DNA of 64,000 nucleotides. Origin: Anas platyrhynchos (taxonomy: Eukaryota; Chordata; Aves; Anseriformes; Anatidae). Below the pieces are notes generated by a model that was given only the letters and a program-made list of their open reading frames with translations, searched no databases and was not told where the DNA came from. The position numbers and the translations under genes are program-made. Shown here one piece after another: positions 38,301 to 50,296 of this stretch (positions within the stretch are counted from its first letter, which is position 1; every line of letters starts with the position of its first letter). Where the stretch lies: positions 33,141,001-33,205,000 of the forward strand of contig NC_092591.1 in assembly GCF_047663525.1 (NCBI RefSeq). The letters run 5' to 3'.

Positions 38301-41300
38301 CCTTCCTAATCTACCACCCTTCTGTCTAATGCAGACAGCTGGCACGTCCCCAGCATGTTGCTACAGTTCCTCTTCTCCCGACACTATTTTGGGGCCCTGT
38401 CTTCACACCAATGAACCATTCCAAAACAGTTTCTCCGATACGTTTGGCACAAACAGGCTTTTCTCTGACATGTCGGTGCAACACCACCTACTGCTCATTG
38501 CCAGGGTGTATTTGTACTCAGCCCCGAGGAAACCTGCCTCTCCCTTTCTGCAGGAATGCCTCCAGCGAGGTCGGCTCCCTGCCAGGGTTGGCTGTGCCAG
38601 GCTAGGGGGCCCACGTTGGGAAGAGTGCATGCACCTAAAACACCACTCACAACCAGCCTGCAGGCTGCCTTGAATCCAGCACTTGGTGCCTCAATTTCCC
38701 TTGCTAGGAGATGAAGATGACACTGGACTCCTTTCAGGAGTATTTTGCTGGCTTTGGCTAAAACCAGGCTAGATAAGCCTTTGTGAACGAGTGAGGAATG
38801 GCACCTGCAGTTTTCTATGACAGGCAAGATGATGCACACCTGGAGCTTACTACTGCCACAGTAGAAAGTAAGAAAACTTTCTAAAATTGTCCTGGGACAG
38901 AGTTTTGTCAACCAGCAGTCCGGAGAAGTGCCAACTCACTAAATAGAGCTGCAGGGACACCTCTGCAAACTCCTGTCTGTCAGCTGGCAGGATGGGGACC
39001 TCCCCCAGCATACTTGTGCCTGGCACACCCCGTGTCCAATTTAACACAAGTGTGTAGGAACTACTGCACAAAGAATTATCATTAAGTAAAATCTGTGTGA
39101 TGAGGCTGAAGCCAATCTGGTTGGTTCTGAACTGCGATCTGCACAGAAATAGATGGTGACACACCGAAATTGAGATGAAGGAAGGAGGTCCTGGCGGCAG
39201 ACAAAGTTCTTCCTGTAAAACAACTTCAGAAGGACTGGAGGAGCCTATCCACCTTCAACAGCTGCCTCCAACTGAGTCAGAAGCACACCTGTGTATTTCA
39301 TACCTTTTGTGACCAAAGGACTCAGAGCTAAGTTTACATGCTTCAAAGCTGCAGAGGCCCAAGTTCTGCAGGTGGTGGGTGCAGACCAGCCTCCCAAAAC
39401 ACCCCACCAGGTGGATGATCAGAGTCTCTCCCACCACCGACAAACCTGGCATTAGCAATCCCCTGTTCAAGTCACAACTTGAACGCTCTTTGGGTACATG
39501 TAAACAGGCCAGGCACTCGCACAGTGACTCCACACCCTCTGCCAGACCCACACATACTCCATTTGTCCCAGGACTGTTGCCTGCCAGCTCCTCCATGAGA
39601 CCCACAGATTCTCCCACTCAATGCAAAAAGGGCAACTGAAATGACAGCACCAGCTACAAGTGATGTGGCGAAGCTCCTCCAGATTGCTGGAGGAAACCCA
39701 ACACTGCTTTTGGAAGAGTAATACACAAAGGTCTCTCTTCCATCCTCACATCCTTGCTCCCACAAGAGTCTCACTGTTAGGATTAGGAAGCGTTTCCAGG
39801 GAGGAGAGAAGAAAATGAGATCTTTCAATTCCTTTCACCTCGATTGCAAAAATAAGCTTCCCTACTTTTCCTGTTCGAGGCAGATTTTTCCTGGCCTTTA
39901 ACCAAGTCTTTTCGGCTGATCTGTGCTCAGATCTATGACGCATGGTCAACATGTTCAGTGAAATCTGCGTTTTGCTGTTAACCAGCGAGTGCTTGGGTGT
40001 CAACAGAAACAAGACACGGGTGTCCATAGAGAGCAAGATCCAGATTTTCAAAATGTCAGAAATTGATTTCCTTTGATATTAGCTGCCCAAACACCCTTGC
40101 TGGTTGGGAGCAGTCCTGTTTTCTCCAGGAAAGTCCAAGTCCATATTGATAGTGCTCCACGTGCACTCCTAGAGCAGTTTGCACAGCATAAGTTCTGCTC
40201 AGCAGATGCTCATACAGACCTCGCTGAGTCTGAACAACGTAGTCCTCCACATTCTGCGTGATGCTTGGGATGGTCAGAGGCTTTTCCCATAACCTCCCCT
40301 TGGGAGAACAGCACTCAACAGAGGTAGTGGGAAGCAAAAGAGCTAATGTGGGCAAGTAGAGGCATTGGTGACGGGAGATGTCCTGTCCTTCACATGTTTA
40401 AAGCAGGCCCATAATGGATGACTGTTCCTTCCCAGCTTGGTTGAGCACACAGACTCCAAACTGCACCATCACATGGAGCTTTCCCACCTGTTGTTTATGG
40501 AGAATAATTGTCATGAGGCAGAGAAGAAAGTTAAAAGAATGAACATACGAATGAAACACAGGTACCAAAAAAAATGGTGAAAACTTATGAGATCATCTCG
40601 TCCTTCCCCCTCTTTTAGTCAATACTGGATTGTTCCCTGCCGGACTCCAGAACAATGCCACTTAACCTAGATGCAATCATGCTGCAGGAACTGCCAAACA
40701 CAATGCAATGAAGAGCTGAGAATGAGCTCATATGTGTTAATCCGATTCCTGCAATAAAACAATCCAGAGCTCTGGTCTCCGTCCTGCAACATTCTCCTGA
40801 GCCAACCCTTCTGTACTTATGTGCTGACACTTAAACAAAAGCTGCAGCCTCCAGTGGGCTGCTGGCATAACCCAGAGCCAGGAAAATGCAGCACAACAAT
40901 ATTGATTAATGTTCTCGCTACTAAAAACATTGCTTTGTTTAGGTGGAATCCATAAACCTTGTTGTTCACAGACATTTGGGGAGCAAAGCTTTATTTCCAA
41001 GAATGCTCCTGGAAAGGAAATCCATTGTATAGGCCAACATGAATAGACCCTTGCATGTGCAGTCTGTATGGGAAGCACCCAGGTGGCTAGTAAGAAAATA
41101 GCTTCTTATCAAATACAGTTATGCATTACGAACAGCCACAGATGATTCACAAACATTTAGAAGGCATCCCCATCTGTGAGGCGCACGCCACCCGAACGGG
41201 AGCCCGAAACAATGCCGCATAGCGAGCATCCTGCAGGAACAGCCAGCCACAATGCAACAAGCACTCTCCGTGAACCACAAAATCCACCACTGGCCAGAAC

Positions 41301-41504
41301 ATTCAATTCACTGATTGCAAAACATGTCCAGAGCAACCACTGCACACTCAGAGGGTGGAAAGGAACATCCCAAATATTCCTTGGGCTGATATCTTACTTT
41401 CCTTCTATATAAGAGACCTTAAAGCAAAGGGTTAAAAAGCCTGTCCAGGGCCCATCAAGACACTTTCCTGGAACTGGCCCGGGTAGCAAACGCATCTCCT
41501 CCTC
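35374..41504. other. Non-coding stretch, no gene seen
   Basis: No gene, RNA gene or recognised mobile element over about 6 kb. GC is moderate to fairly high between 36.0 and 38.7 kb, which produces many overlapping chance frames of 70-155 codons on both strands; none resembles a known protein. A pyrimidine-rich acceptor-like sequence precedes 35876, but the following frame stops without a second exon. Near 40593-40611 GAGATCATCTCGTCCTTCCC faintly resembles a decayed CR1 tail and is not called. Confidence 0.6.
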
Positions 41505-41600
41505 CTTCTTAAAATCATATAGCTGATAAAAAACAGAGAGGCTTTCATCACTATTCTGTATGCATAATTAGGTTTAATTTACGGAGCAATGAGTCCTTAG
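41505..41600. promoter_or_regulatory. Candidate POU/homeodomain motif block
   Basis: The block contains TATGCATAATTAGG at 41559-41572, in which an octamer-like ATGCATAAT overlaps a TAATTA homeodomain core, followed by TTTAATTTACGG. A GCTGATAAAAAA string lies at its left. The overlap of POU-type and homeodomain sites is typical of developmental enhancers. Support is motif content only. Confidence 0.22.
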
Positions 41601-43884
41601 TAAGTGCGTACACACACACACAGCTTCTTCATTTATGTGACTGATATACAGAAACACAGTTCCCCAGCCAGAGTTTGGGCAGCAAAAGCAAAAATGTATT
41701 TTGATACTGGAATGCGACAGCACGCACAAAAGTATGTCCACCAAGTGCAACTTATTGTAAACAGGAGCATAAGTAAAATAAACAAATACATGTCATTTCA
41801 TCTGGGTCACAAGTTGACTCAACATGACATTTCCTTTTGTAGTGAAGAATATTTGGGGAAAAGAAAGCCTATTTATACATACTGGAATATATTAGGATGG
41901 TGGTTTTTTTCCTAGCTCTCGTGGCTATTTTTGCAGTTAGCTGGTCTCAGAGTTCAGAGGCTTTTTCCCTTTTCAAGGTCAAGATTTTCTTTCTGCTTGA
42001 TCTCACAGGACCACAAGTCATAATCCTGCATCCTTGAAAGATTCATTGCTGTACAGCTGTGATCAGTGACCTCAGCCACCTGATTTTGCCACAAAATCAG
42101 AGAGGACTCTGCAGCCTGGGAACAGTAGCTCTGTGTTCAATAATACCAGATTTTTAAAGGCATCAGAGACAACCTCCATTTCTCCCATGCTTTCTCCTCC
42201 TGAATGATGCTTTACAGCTGTGTCTCCTCCAGCAGAGAGGCAGCAAGGACTCCCTGGGGAGCCCATTTACACTGCTGCTCTTGAATAGCTAAAGTGGGAA
42301 CACGCGTCCCGCGTCTCTAGACACACATGCTTGTGCACACAGCACTCTGAAAGCCGGTGGGTGGTTTTCATGGAAGAGAAAATTTTGGCTGATGCTTCTC
42401 TTGCTCTGCCTGCCTCATGCAGAACAAATGCACCACTGGACTCAGATGTGTCCCTTGTGCTCCCTGAGCTGCTCACCTCCTCATGCAGGTGTCTATCCGG
42501 AGCACACCCAGCACTGTACACAGGGCATACAACCAGAGGGAGGTATATGGAGGACAAGAGATTGACTCCACGGTCCAGCAGGCTAGACCAAGAGGTGTCT
42601 GGCTTCCTGGTTTTGAGCACCAGGTCTTCAAAGCCCTTGGCTACCTGTTACCATCTCAGCTATCATCTGCATGACATGGCCCCAGGGCTTCCTCCCGTGC
42701 CCCTGATGAGGGGCTCCTCAGGATCACAGCTCACCGTGGCTGCAAGGTTGGCAGGAAAGGCTGACCTAACCCTGCACCAAGCTGGCCCTCAGACCCATTG
42801 TCTTGAAATCAGGGTAATGATGGATGCCTAGGATGTTTCATCATTTCCCAGCACTGTTACAAGGCCCACATTTAAACCTCATCAAAAACTTTTTGGTTTC
42901 CTTTCTGATTTTTATGTGCCTGGAGTGCTGGCTATGCCTCCCCCAACCTTTGTTCTCCTGTTATTAAATGAGTGGTCCATTTTTCTGAGGATGAGCAGTA
43001 CTGTCGTGCAAACCCATTAGTTAGCTGCCTGCATTAGCGGTGAGAGCCAAGTGAAGGGTTTGCTGCCTGAGACGTGTTCTTCACATCCTCTCCCCCTATC
43101 CACCCAGGCTCCATCACTCCCTTCTCAGCTTTTTCCCACACTTGCCACAGGGCCAAATAAACCAAAGGCTGTATGAGTCAGCCATAGAAAACAGAAATGA
43201 GTTTCCGAATGATTTTGACATGTAGATTAAGAGGGGAGGGTTAAGAGCCTCTCCTCCCAGGACGTCTCCTTCAGTCAGTCCTCCATGTGTGAGGGCAGCA
43301 TGGATCTGTGTGCACACATATACATGATGCCATTTTGGCATTTTCCCCTCTATAATTCCTTTCTGCTAATATTTTCCTGCACCTTTCAGCAGAAATTAAT
43401 ACCCTAGGCTGCTGGTCTTGACCAGGACTTCTCCATCACTGCTGCAATAAGAGCATGTAAAAGTCGTAGTAGCCATACCACCATAATTTGGAAAAGTGAT
43501 CATATGCAGCAACTCACATGTTTCAGTGGCGAACATAATGAGGCAACAACATCCCTGCATTGGGCCTGATCCAGCTGTTTGTCCAAGAGGTCCCTGGGTG
43601 CAGCTGTTCTCACCACCAGCTCCAGATCCTTCTAGTTACAGCTGTAATGGTGCTATATTCCTGCTCACAGATTTTGTTTTCCTTCTTTGAAAGCACCTGC
43701 TCTCTGCACTGCCACTTCTGTTGTTAGATAGCCAGGAAGGGTGAAGCTGAGTTCTGCCTTCAGGTATTTCAGGGAGCAAGGTGCTCCCTCATTTTGAAAG
43801 CCTCCTTTTTGCAAGATCCTAACATAAGCTTGATGCTAACCCAGAGCCATCCCAGAGACCAGAGCAGCCTGGCCTTTCCTCCAA

Positions 43885-44070
43885 AGGGCGAGGAAACGAC
43901 CCGCGGCCGCTGGTGGAGGCAGTTCACTGGGGTCAGGTGGCACGTGCTAGCCTCTAGCATCGCTGGTCCTGGTGCCAAGAAAAACACCAGCGCTGCGCTT
44001 CCTGCGTGCCGTCAGCGGGCAGGACAGCCCCGGGTGTTTCCTCCAGGCGGGTGGGTAAAGGGACGAGTGG
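43885..44070. other. Small CpG-enriched patch
   Basis: About 14 CpG dinucleotides in roughly 180 bases, including a NotI-type GCGGCCGC string near 43902, in otherwise CpG-poor DNA. It is too short for a standard CpG island. No first-exon features were recognised. It may be an intragenic or orphan island remnant. Confidence 0.35.
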
Positions 44071-44969
44071 GGATGTTTGTTGTGCTTGGATCCAGACACT
44101 CATCCATCTATCAGAGCACAACATCTACAGCAGTGGGCTGAGCAGCAGCAGTGACGAGGAGACACCAAGCCCCCCCCACCCCTCAGGGACCAGCAGGTTC
44201 CTCTACACCCACCACTACCTGTTATTGCTTACTGGAGGGGCATCCTCACCCACCAGCCCCCTGGCATCAGCAGGGACCAGCCAGCCATTGCATGGTTCCA
44301 GCTCCTTCATCCTACTGCGCCGTAGCTGCTAAGAAAAAGGACCCAGCAGCTCCTTCTCACCTGCCCAGCAACTGGAGCTTTCACCTGTAGACTTCACACT
44401 AAAGCCTTGCACAGAGGCTGCTCATCCTTTTTAGCTAGTGGGAAGATTAAAGCCCAGAAACCTGATCTCCCATTGTCCTGCTTGCATCCATACAGGCATA
44501 AAATATGCCACCGGAGGAATAATTGGATTTCTTCAAAGCCACCAGACAAAGCAGACCCCTCTCATAAGCTGCGCTCCTTGTCCAGCAGCATTGATGTGCT
44601 GCAAAGAAAACTCCGTCATGTGCCACAGCCTCACAAAAGCATGAAAACAGGCTTGCAGCCTGCTCTTAGATAAGCCCCAAACAAATCAGAAATAACAAGC
44701 GAAAACTTGATTCAAGGTTTACTCCAGGATGGACGTCTTGCTACGATAAATTAAGGTGTTTTTCATTATTAAAAATAAACAAAGCAATGAAAGTGAACCA
44801 TGTCACCATTCATACACTTAAAAAACATCTTTAATCTGCTTGGGAAAATCTTTTTTTCTCCGTAACAGGAAAAAATATTAGTTGTCCAGATAACAAGCAA
44901 AACAAAATCAACTAAAGGGCATCAAGAGACTTCCTGAAATTGAAAAAACAATGTTTTGTATAACAAGTT

Positions 44970-45008
44970 AAAAAAAAAAAAAAAACAAAACACACACACA
45001 CAACATAC
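44970..45008. repeat. (A)16 then (CA)n microsatellite
   Basis: Sixteen A residues, then CAAAACACACACACACAAC. Compound simple repeat; no associated gene. Confidence 0.9.
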
Positions 45009-45716
45009 ACAGCAAGCAGAATGATTCCTCCAGTTTCTTCAGGTCGTTCTTAGTTTCAGGAACACAAGTTAAAACTACACAAGTAGGCGAATGTTTTATT
45101 TAACCTTGCAGCCTTTTACAGCTGTCCTATTCCTCTTCCCTTCTCCCTCCTCTCCCCCCCACACCCCCCGGAAACCATTTGTCTTTCTAGTGCCTTATTT
45201 TTAACAGCTCAGCCCAGCCCCGAAGGGACGTGTGTAAAAACAACGAAAGAACTTAATCTGGCAACTTTGGGGCTCCTGGGACTGAAATAGCAAGCCCAAT
45301 GCAAATCAGCATCGCGCCGGTTCACAAGAGGGAACGACGCCTCCCGTCGTACGAGGAGGGGATGGAAGGAGCATCATGGGCAGCTCCAGTGGGTGATGCT
45401 GATGGGGAGGCCCGGGAACCCATTCATCCTGCAGTAAATAAGCCCCTGGAGATGCGGGGGGAAGTTTGCACAATGTCTGCCCCAACGCCGCCTGGATCTC
45501 CGCCAGGCCCACGAGGCTTTCATTCTCAGGAGTTCACAGATCCCACCTAGGAGCGCCCGACGAAAACAATACTGGATGAAGCCTGGCCTTCTCCCCCACG
45601 TCTGCCTCTCAGCCCCTGCACCATAGAGGCCTCAGGAAATCATTAGCTGTGCCTGCTAGAAGCTCCGGGATCCTAAATAATTATTCACATTTGATGTATT
45701 CAGAGGTTGTGTTGTG

Positions 45717-45743
45717 TTTTTTTTTTTTGGTGGTGGTGGTGGT
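45717..45743. repeat. (T)12-(GGT)5 compound repeat
   Basis: Twelve T residues followed by five GGT units and then a TTTTT run. Simple repeat. Confidence 0.9.
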
Positions 45744-46660
45744 TTTTAAGGCTATTTGTGGTTTCCACAGGTTCATTCGTTATCTTGATTTATACATTTT
45801 CTCGTGTTTGGTCCTGTAGATTAATCATTGCAACGTAGGGTTCGAAGACCTCCTGTTACAGTTACTCCAGCCTTCAGTAACCCCGTTGGTTGCAGTCAGG
45901 CAGTTAAGTCATGAAATTATATCTGCTCCCTAATAAATACACACAGGGGCAGGCCCAGCCCTAACACCCTTACAAGCCAGTTTCAAAAGTGGCCTCCAGG
46001 ATGCTGAAACACACATTCTGTGAATATTTATGGCTGCAGAAGTCAGGCCATTGCATGTTTGTGAAGAGTAATCCCTAGACAGGTGTAGTACCAGCCAAAG
46101 CAAATTGATTTAGAAATGTCAACATATATTCATAGATTATTTGCCAAGCTCAAGCACTTATAGTAAATGTCAACAGATCTAAGAATAGAGTTCAGGTACC
46201 AGTAGGGAAACCTCCAGCCTTGCAACATGCACATATTGCAATGGGAAAGCAACACAAATCTACCAGCCAAAGGAAATCCCCCCGAAGAGGGTGCCAGGAG
46301 AGGAAATCCACTCAAATCCATATCCATGCTTTCTGGGGACACTCCACCAACAGAAGCCGTCAGCCTGCAGCACTCCCAGCACATCTGATCCCCCCAGCCA
46401 GCCCAAGGTCCCTGCGTTCAGCAGGGTGGCTCCCAGCAGCCCAGAGGGCAGGCTCCTAGGCAGCCACCAGCCCAAATGAGGTGCCCCTTTGGCAAGGTGA
46501 TGCTGTCCCACCTCTCCTCTTGCACCAGAAGCAGCACTTGTCCATGTTTCACCAGCTGACTGACTCATCACCAGGCTGCTGGGCAGGAGAAAGAAAGCCT
46601 TTAATGGTAACTTAAGCGTGGAGCCTGGGCATACACTGAGGCGGGTCCTTCTTAAATACC

Positions 46661-46797
46661 CACCATCCCCAGAGTTATCAAAGAGACGTGTAGACATGGA
46701 GCTTAGGGATGTGGTTCAGTGGTGGATTTGGTGGTGTCTGGTTAATTGTTGGACTTGGTGATCCTAAGGGTCTTTTCCAGCCGAAATGATTCCATGA
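46661..46797 (+). mobile_element. CR1 LINE 3'-end fragment
   Basis: About 137 bases of CR1 3' end. It starts at CACCATCCCCAGAGTTATCA, runs through GAGACGTGTAGACATGGAGC and GTGGTTCAGTGGTGGATTTG, and ends in GAAATGATTCCATGAGG, a decayed form of the terminal octamer repeat. In one phase it encodes KRRVDMELRDVVQ, the last residues of ORF2. The 5' truncation point lies within the last residues of ORF2. It has the same orientation as the copy at 34832 but is much shorter. Confidence 0.92.
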
Positions 46798-47439
46798 GGA
46801 CTTCGCACAAAGTCACCAGGCCCATCCTGAGTCAACACACACTCACCAAGCCGCACCATATCCTGACAGGATATCAGCAGTAAACAGTAGGCAAATACTC
46901 ACGCTTTATCATCGGCTGGTATTTGTTGTTTTTAGAGACCTGCACTAAAATTCCCACTGAAAAAATGCATACTACAAAAGTAGCTTCTATTTTCTGCCCA
47001 CAGCAGAGCTGTGCGAAGAAAGCCATTTCCTTCATTATTATTCTGCACACAAAAATGGTTTGATGATGTCTTTTTTTGCCCCCCCCCCCCCCTTTTTTTT
47101 TTTTTTTTTCATCTATTTGCTTAACTCTTGGGAAAAGATTTGTTTACAAGTTTATTTTACAGATCCATAAAAATCTGTCTCCGCTGCCTGCAAGCATTTG
47201 CCTTTCATACTGTGTGCCTTACCAGGGCACAGCGGGATGAGTCAGAAAGTCCCACCACCACCACCGGGCAGAGCAGGCACCCACCATGGGCACAAGGATG
47301 GATCACGCACATTTGGTTTTGGCAAGTGATCACGCACGGCCTTCACGTGCAAACTTTCTGCAAAAAGCACATTCCTGTAAAACCGGAGGTATAAACCTGG
47401 AAAGAAAGCAAACCCTCACAGCAGCACTAGCATGACTAA
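46798..47439. other. Non-coding stretch, no gene seen
   Basis: No gene. Apart from the C/T homopolymer pair at 47071-47109 nothing stands out. A chance forward frame of 88 codons spans 47128-47394. Confidence 0.65.
47071..47109. repeat. T7-G-C14-T17 homopolymer block
   Basis: Seven T, one G, fourteen C and seventeen T in succession. The junction of long C and T runs is a pure polypyrimidine tract of 31 bases, able in principle to form a triplex (H-DNA). Exact run lengths may be affected by sequencing error. Confidence 0.92.
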
Positions 47440-48020
47440 AGCATAAACAGCTATTTGCTGGAAATCGCTGGCAACATTTGCTCAGCAAAGGTTATTGTTA
47501 GAAAATATAATTGATATTGATGTCTGGGGCTATCACATCTGATTGTATCAGCAAAATATGCTATCACTCGCTAATTACTTTTAACGTGATTTTCGTGGCC
47601 GAGCAGCCGATGCTGGAGAACAGAGTTGTCTTTTTAAGCACAGCAAAATCCTGCCTAATTACAAATTAAGCTCCAGACCGAGGCAAGCTAGTTGCTGCGG
47701 CATCGAGTTTGAGAAAGCAGTGCTTTCCCATTTAACTTTGGATGATTCTCATCATCATTTCTCCATGGAAGTAACACTTTTCTGAGAAAATAACGCTGTT
47801 AGCCTGCAGAACATTGCCGCGGTACAATAGCTGCCTGCTTGGGGCTCACTCGCCACCTGCTTTTCCTTGTTTTGTTTTCTAGCCTCTAATTACTGAGCAG
47901 AGTCAATTCCTAATGAGGCAGTTTGATTTCCTGTTTTTCATACTTCTTGAGCCACTTAAAGAGCCAGTCCAACATAAAAGGAACCCTTTTCTAAACAGAT
48001 TTTAAATTAATTATAATAAC
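47440..48020. promoter_or_regulatory. Candidate enhancer block rich in TAATTA motifs
   Basis: A 580-base, repeat-free block with a dense set of homeodomain cores: CTAATTAC at 47571-47578, CCTAATTACAAATTAAG at 47654-47670, CTAATTACT near 47886-47894, CCTAATGAGG near 47909 and AATTAATTATAA at 48005-48016. There is also TCTGATTGTATCA at 47538 (PBX/HOX-like TGATTG). Three separate CTAATTAC/T words within 320 bases is well beyond chance at this composition. No coding frame and no repeat. This is the strongest non-CpG candidate for a conserved developmental enhancer, but only motifs support it. Confidence 0.38.
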
Positions 48021-48027
48021 CTTGGTG

Positions 48028-48060
48028 GTTGTTGTTGTTGTTGCTCTGCGTGTGTGCGCG
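48028..48060. repeat. (GTT)5 and (TG)n simple repeats
   Basis: Five GTT units, then GCTCTGCG and a TGTGTGCGCG run. Compound microsatellite at the right edge of the TAATTA-rich block. Confidence 0.85.
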
Positions 48061-48125
48061 CATCTGACTTTTCCATGGCTGTGTTTCTCATTTAATGTTT
48101 CCACACGAAACAACCTTTTTTTCAT

Positions 48126-48141
48126 GTGTGTGTGTATGTGT
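48126..48141. repeat. (TG)n short microsatellite
   Basis: About eight TG-type units with one interruption, followed by a run of eight C. Simple repeat. Confidence 0.75.
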
Positions 48142-49034
48142 TTCCCCCCCCAACAATGTGAACTGGAAATTCTTGTCCAGGAAATTGTAGCCACAGAAAC
48201 ACTGTGTCTGGGGCTGAGGAGGAAAAGGTGATGATGTCATGAATAATTGGGCTGTGAGAAAAGATGGAGCATGAATAAGGAGGGAAATATTCTGACGTCT
48301 GTCTTTAAAGCTAGAAGATAAACACTTGTTGTGAATGGTACACACTGGCTTCCAAAAGGGCTGGTAGGAAGAATGGTATTGCATGACCACTCAGAAATAC
48401 ATGAATGATGCTAGGGAGGGCTTTCAGCCCACTGCACACATGTAATGCCTCTCAGGTCACCTCTCAGGGCTTCCTATGTGGATACCGGTGGCATTGGAAA
48501 GCTGCAGCGGTTCCTGGGATTTAGGGAGGGTCTTAGTCATCCTCCTCCTTCCTCTGCTGCCTCCTCCCTCAGTCCCTGCTCCCAAGCCGCCAGCCCTGCT
48601 CCCCTGCCCCAGTCTCCTGGTGGTGTGCTGGCTGAGGCCACTCACAGAGGACACCTTAGGACCTCACCACAGCGATGGTTCCCCTGTCACCCTGCTTCCT
48701 CCATCCTTCCAGGGCAGCCAGTCCAGTCCAGGACTGTCCCGCTGGGCTGCCCAACGAGAGCACAGGAGAGGCAGCAGCTTTGGAAGCTAAATCAGTGTGG
48801 TCATGCCAAGCAACCCCTGGAGTTGTTATACCAGCAAGCGCTGGAGTTTCGCCTTAGAAACTGCATATAAAGTTCATTAGGAGAGAAAAAAAAAAACAAC
48901 CTGCTGCTAGAAACAGAGAAAAACCAACGTATGCTACAGCTCTAAAAATTAAACTGTACTCAGCCGGGGAGGGCTGCATTCCAACCCCACCCAAATCAGA
49001 AAGCTGAGAAAACTTCAATGGGCTCTAGCTTCTG

Positions 49035-49052
49035 GATTATTATTATTATTAT
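49035..49052. repeat. (ATT)n microsatellite
   Basis: Six tandem ATT units, then ATGACAGG. Short simple repeat. Confidence 0.85.
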
Positions 49053-50039
49053 GACAGGGTTTTCCTCTCAGGATTCAGACTCTCTCTAAATGGTGGGAAA
49101 AAGGGTTTTATACAACCTCCAGTCTCCACATGACAAAGTGACTGCCTATTCCTACAGTCGTCTGAACAGAATAGACGGAATAAGCTATTGTCTGTGCTCA
49201 GAAGTCAGCTCCTGCACCGGCACTTGATTGGTCCAGGATGTAGAGGAACAAAAAGGTCATTGAATAAAAGAAGAACAATACTTTTCATGAAACAAATGAG
49301 CTTTTGCTAATTTATAACATGTTTGGTTTGGGTATCATATACATCAAAATGATGTAATTAGTAAATGTCATTTTCTGGAGAGAGAGAGCTCCACAAACCC
49401 TTAATGATGGGAATTTCCTGCCCCAGGCTGGAGTCTCTGGACTACCGGGGCATCATAAAGATGCTGTATTTCACCAATAATTACAGTGGGTGCAAAGTGG
49501 AACCCAGCTGTGCGACAAGGGGAAAAGGAAAAAGTTCGCCTATGGCAGAGGTTAGTTGCACCAAAGCGTTAATGAGAGAAACGTAATGGAGCAAAGGCTG
49601 ATTAAAATGGGCACAGTCAGAAGCTCAGCTCTCAGAGCACCTTGGTCTGAGGGACACTCGGACATGGACAGAAGCTTTGCAGGTTGTGCAGCACTCTGCT
49701 GAACGCATCCCATTGCAAGGGTAGTTTTCAAATAAGAGACCTCAATACACTCAACAGAAACACAGTCACACTCACAGCAGAGGTGCTCATGCCAGAGGCT
49801 ATGTTTTCTAGATCTGAGAGGAAAAGCTACTCTCACAACACTCTTCCCTCAAAGAAGAGTCAGAAGTACTGGAGATCTCCTGTAAGAGACTTCCCTTACT
49901 GTTGTTCCAGATTGCACAGGGCCACCTGTACCAGGAGCCTCAAGACTCCTGATATTCACAAACCCATTGCCTCACTGCCAGACATGAGTTATCTAGAAAC
50001 ATAAGGAACCTTCTTGCTAGAAAAACAGTATTTTGCACC

Positions 50040-50053
50040 TTTTTTTTTTTTTT
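50040..50053. repeat. (T)14 homopolymer
   Basis: Uninterrupted T run followed by CCAAATTTGG. Simple repeat. Confidence 0.9.
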
Positions 50054-50276
50054 CCAAATTTGGCTTGAAACTAAGCTGGGTGTAGGTTTATCCAAAGCCA
50101 CCAGAAAGAGCAACTGGCCAAAAGACCTGAAAGCCTTCTTCAGATACACATCTGCCCTCTTCTAATAAGCATATCAGCCACATCTGGGAGACTACCAAAA
50201 ACCTCCTTATTTCACTTCCTCCAGGTCCTTAAGGCAGTCCTGAGTTGAATGTTGTTATAATGACAGGGGAAGGGTC

Positions 50277-50296
50277 AAAAAAAAAAAAAAAAAAAC
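50277..50296. repeat. Long A homopolymer (about 20 bases)
   Basis: Uninterrupted A run followed by CAAAC. The exact length is hard to count by eye. Simple repeat. Confidence 0.88.

Larger units (their letters stand above)
41601..46660. other. Non-coding stretch, no gene seen
   Basis: No gene is supported. It holds a short CA run (about 41609-41622), a small CpG-rich patch (43885-44070), an AT-rich segment (44690-44960) ending in an A/CA repeat, and a T/GGT repeat at 45717. A compact set of CpG dinucleotides lies at 45312-45354 but is under 50 bases. Forward frames at 42331-42831 and 43794-44332 are chance-like. Confidence 0.6.

Noticed and set aside
40593-40612. Possible decayed CR1 tail (GAGATCATCTCGTCCTTCCC)
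   Set aside because: Too short and no flanking similarity; it could be coincidence.
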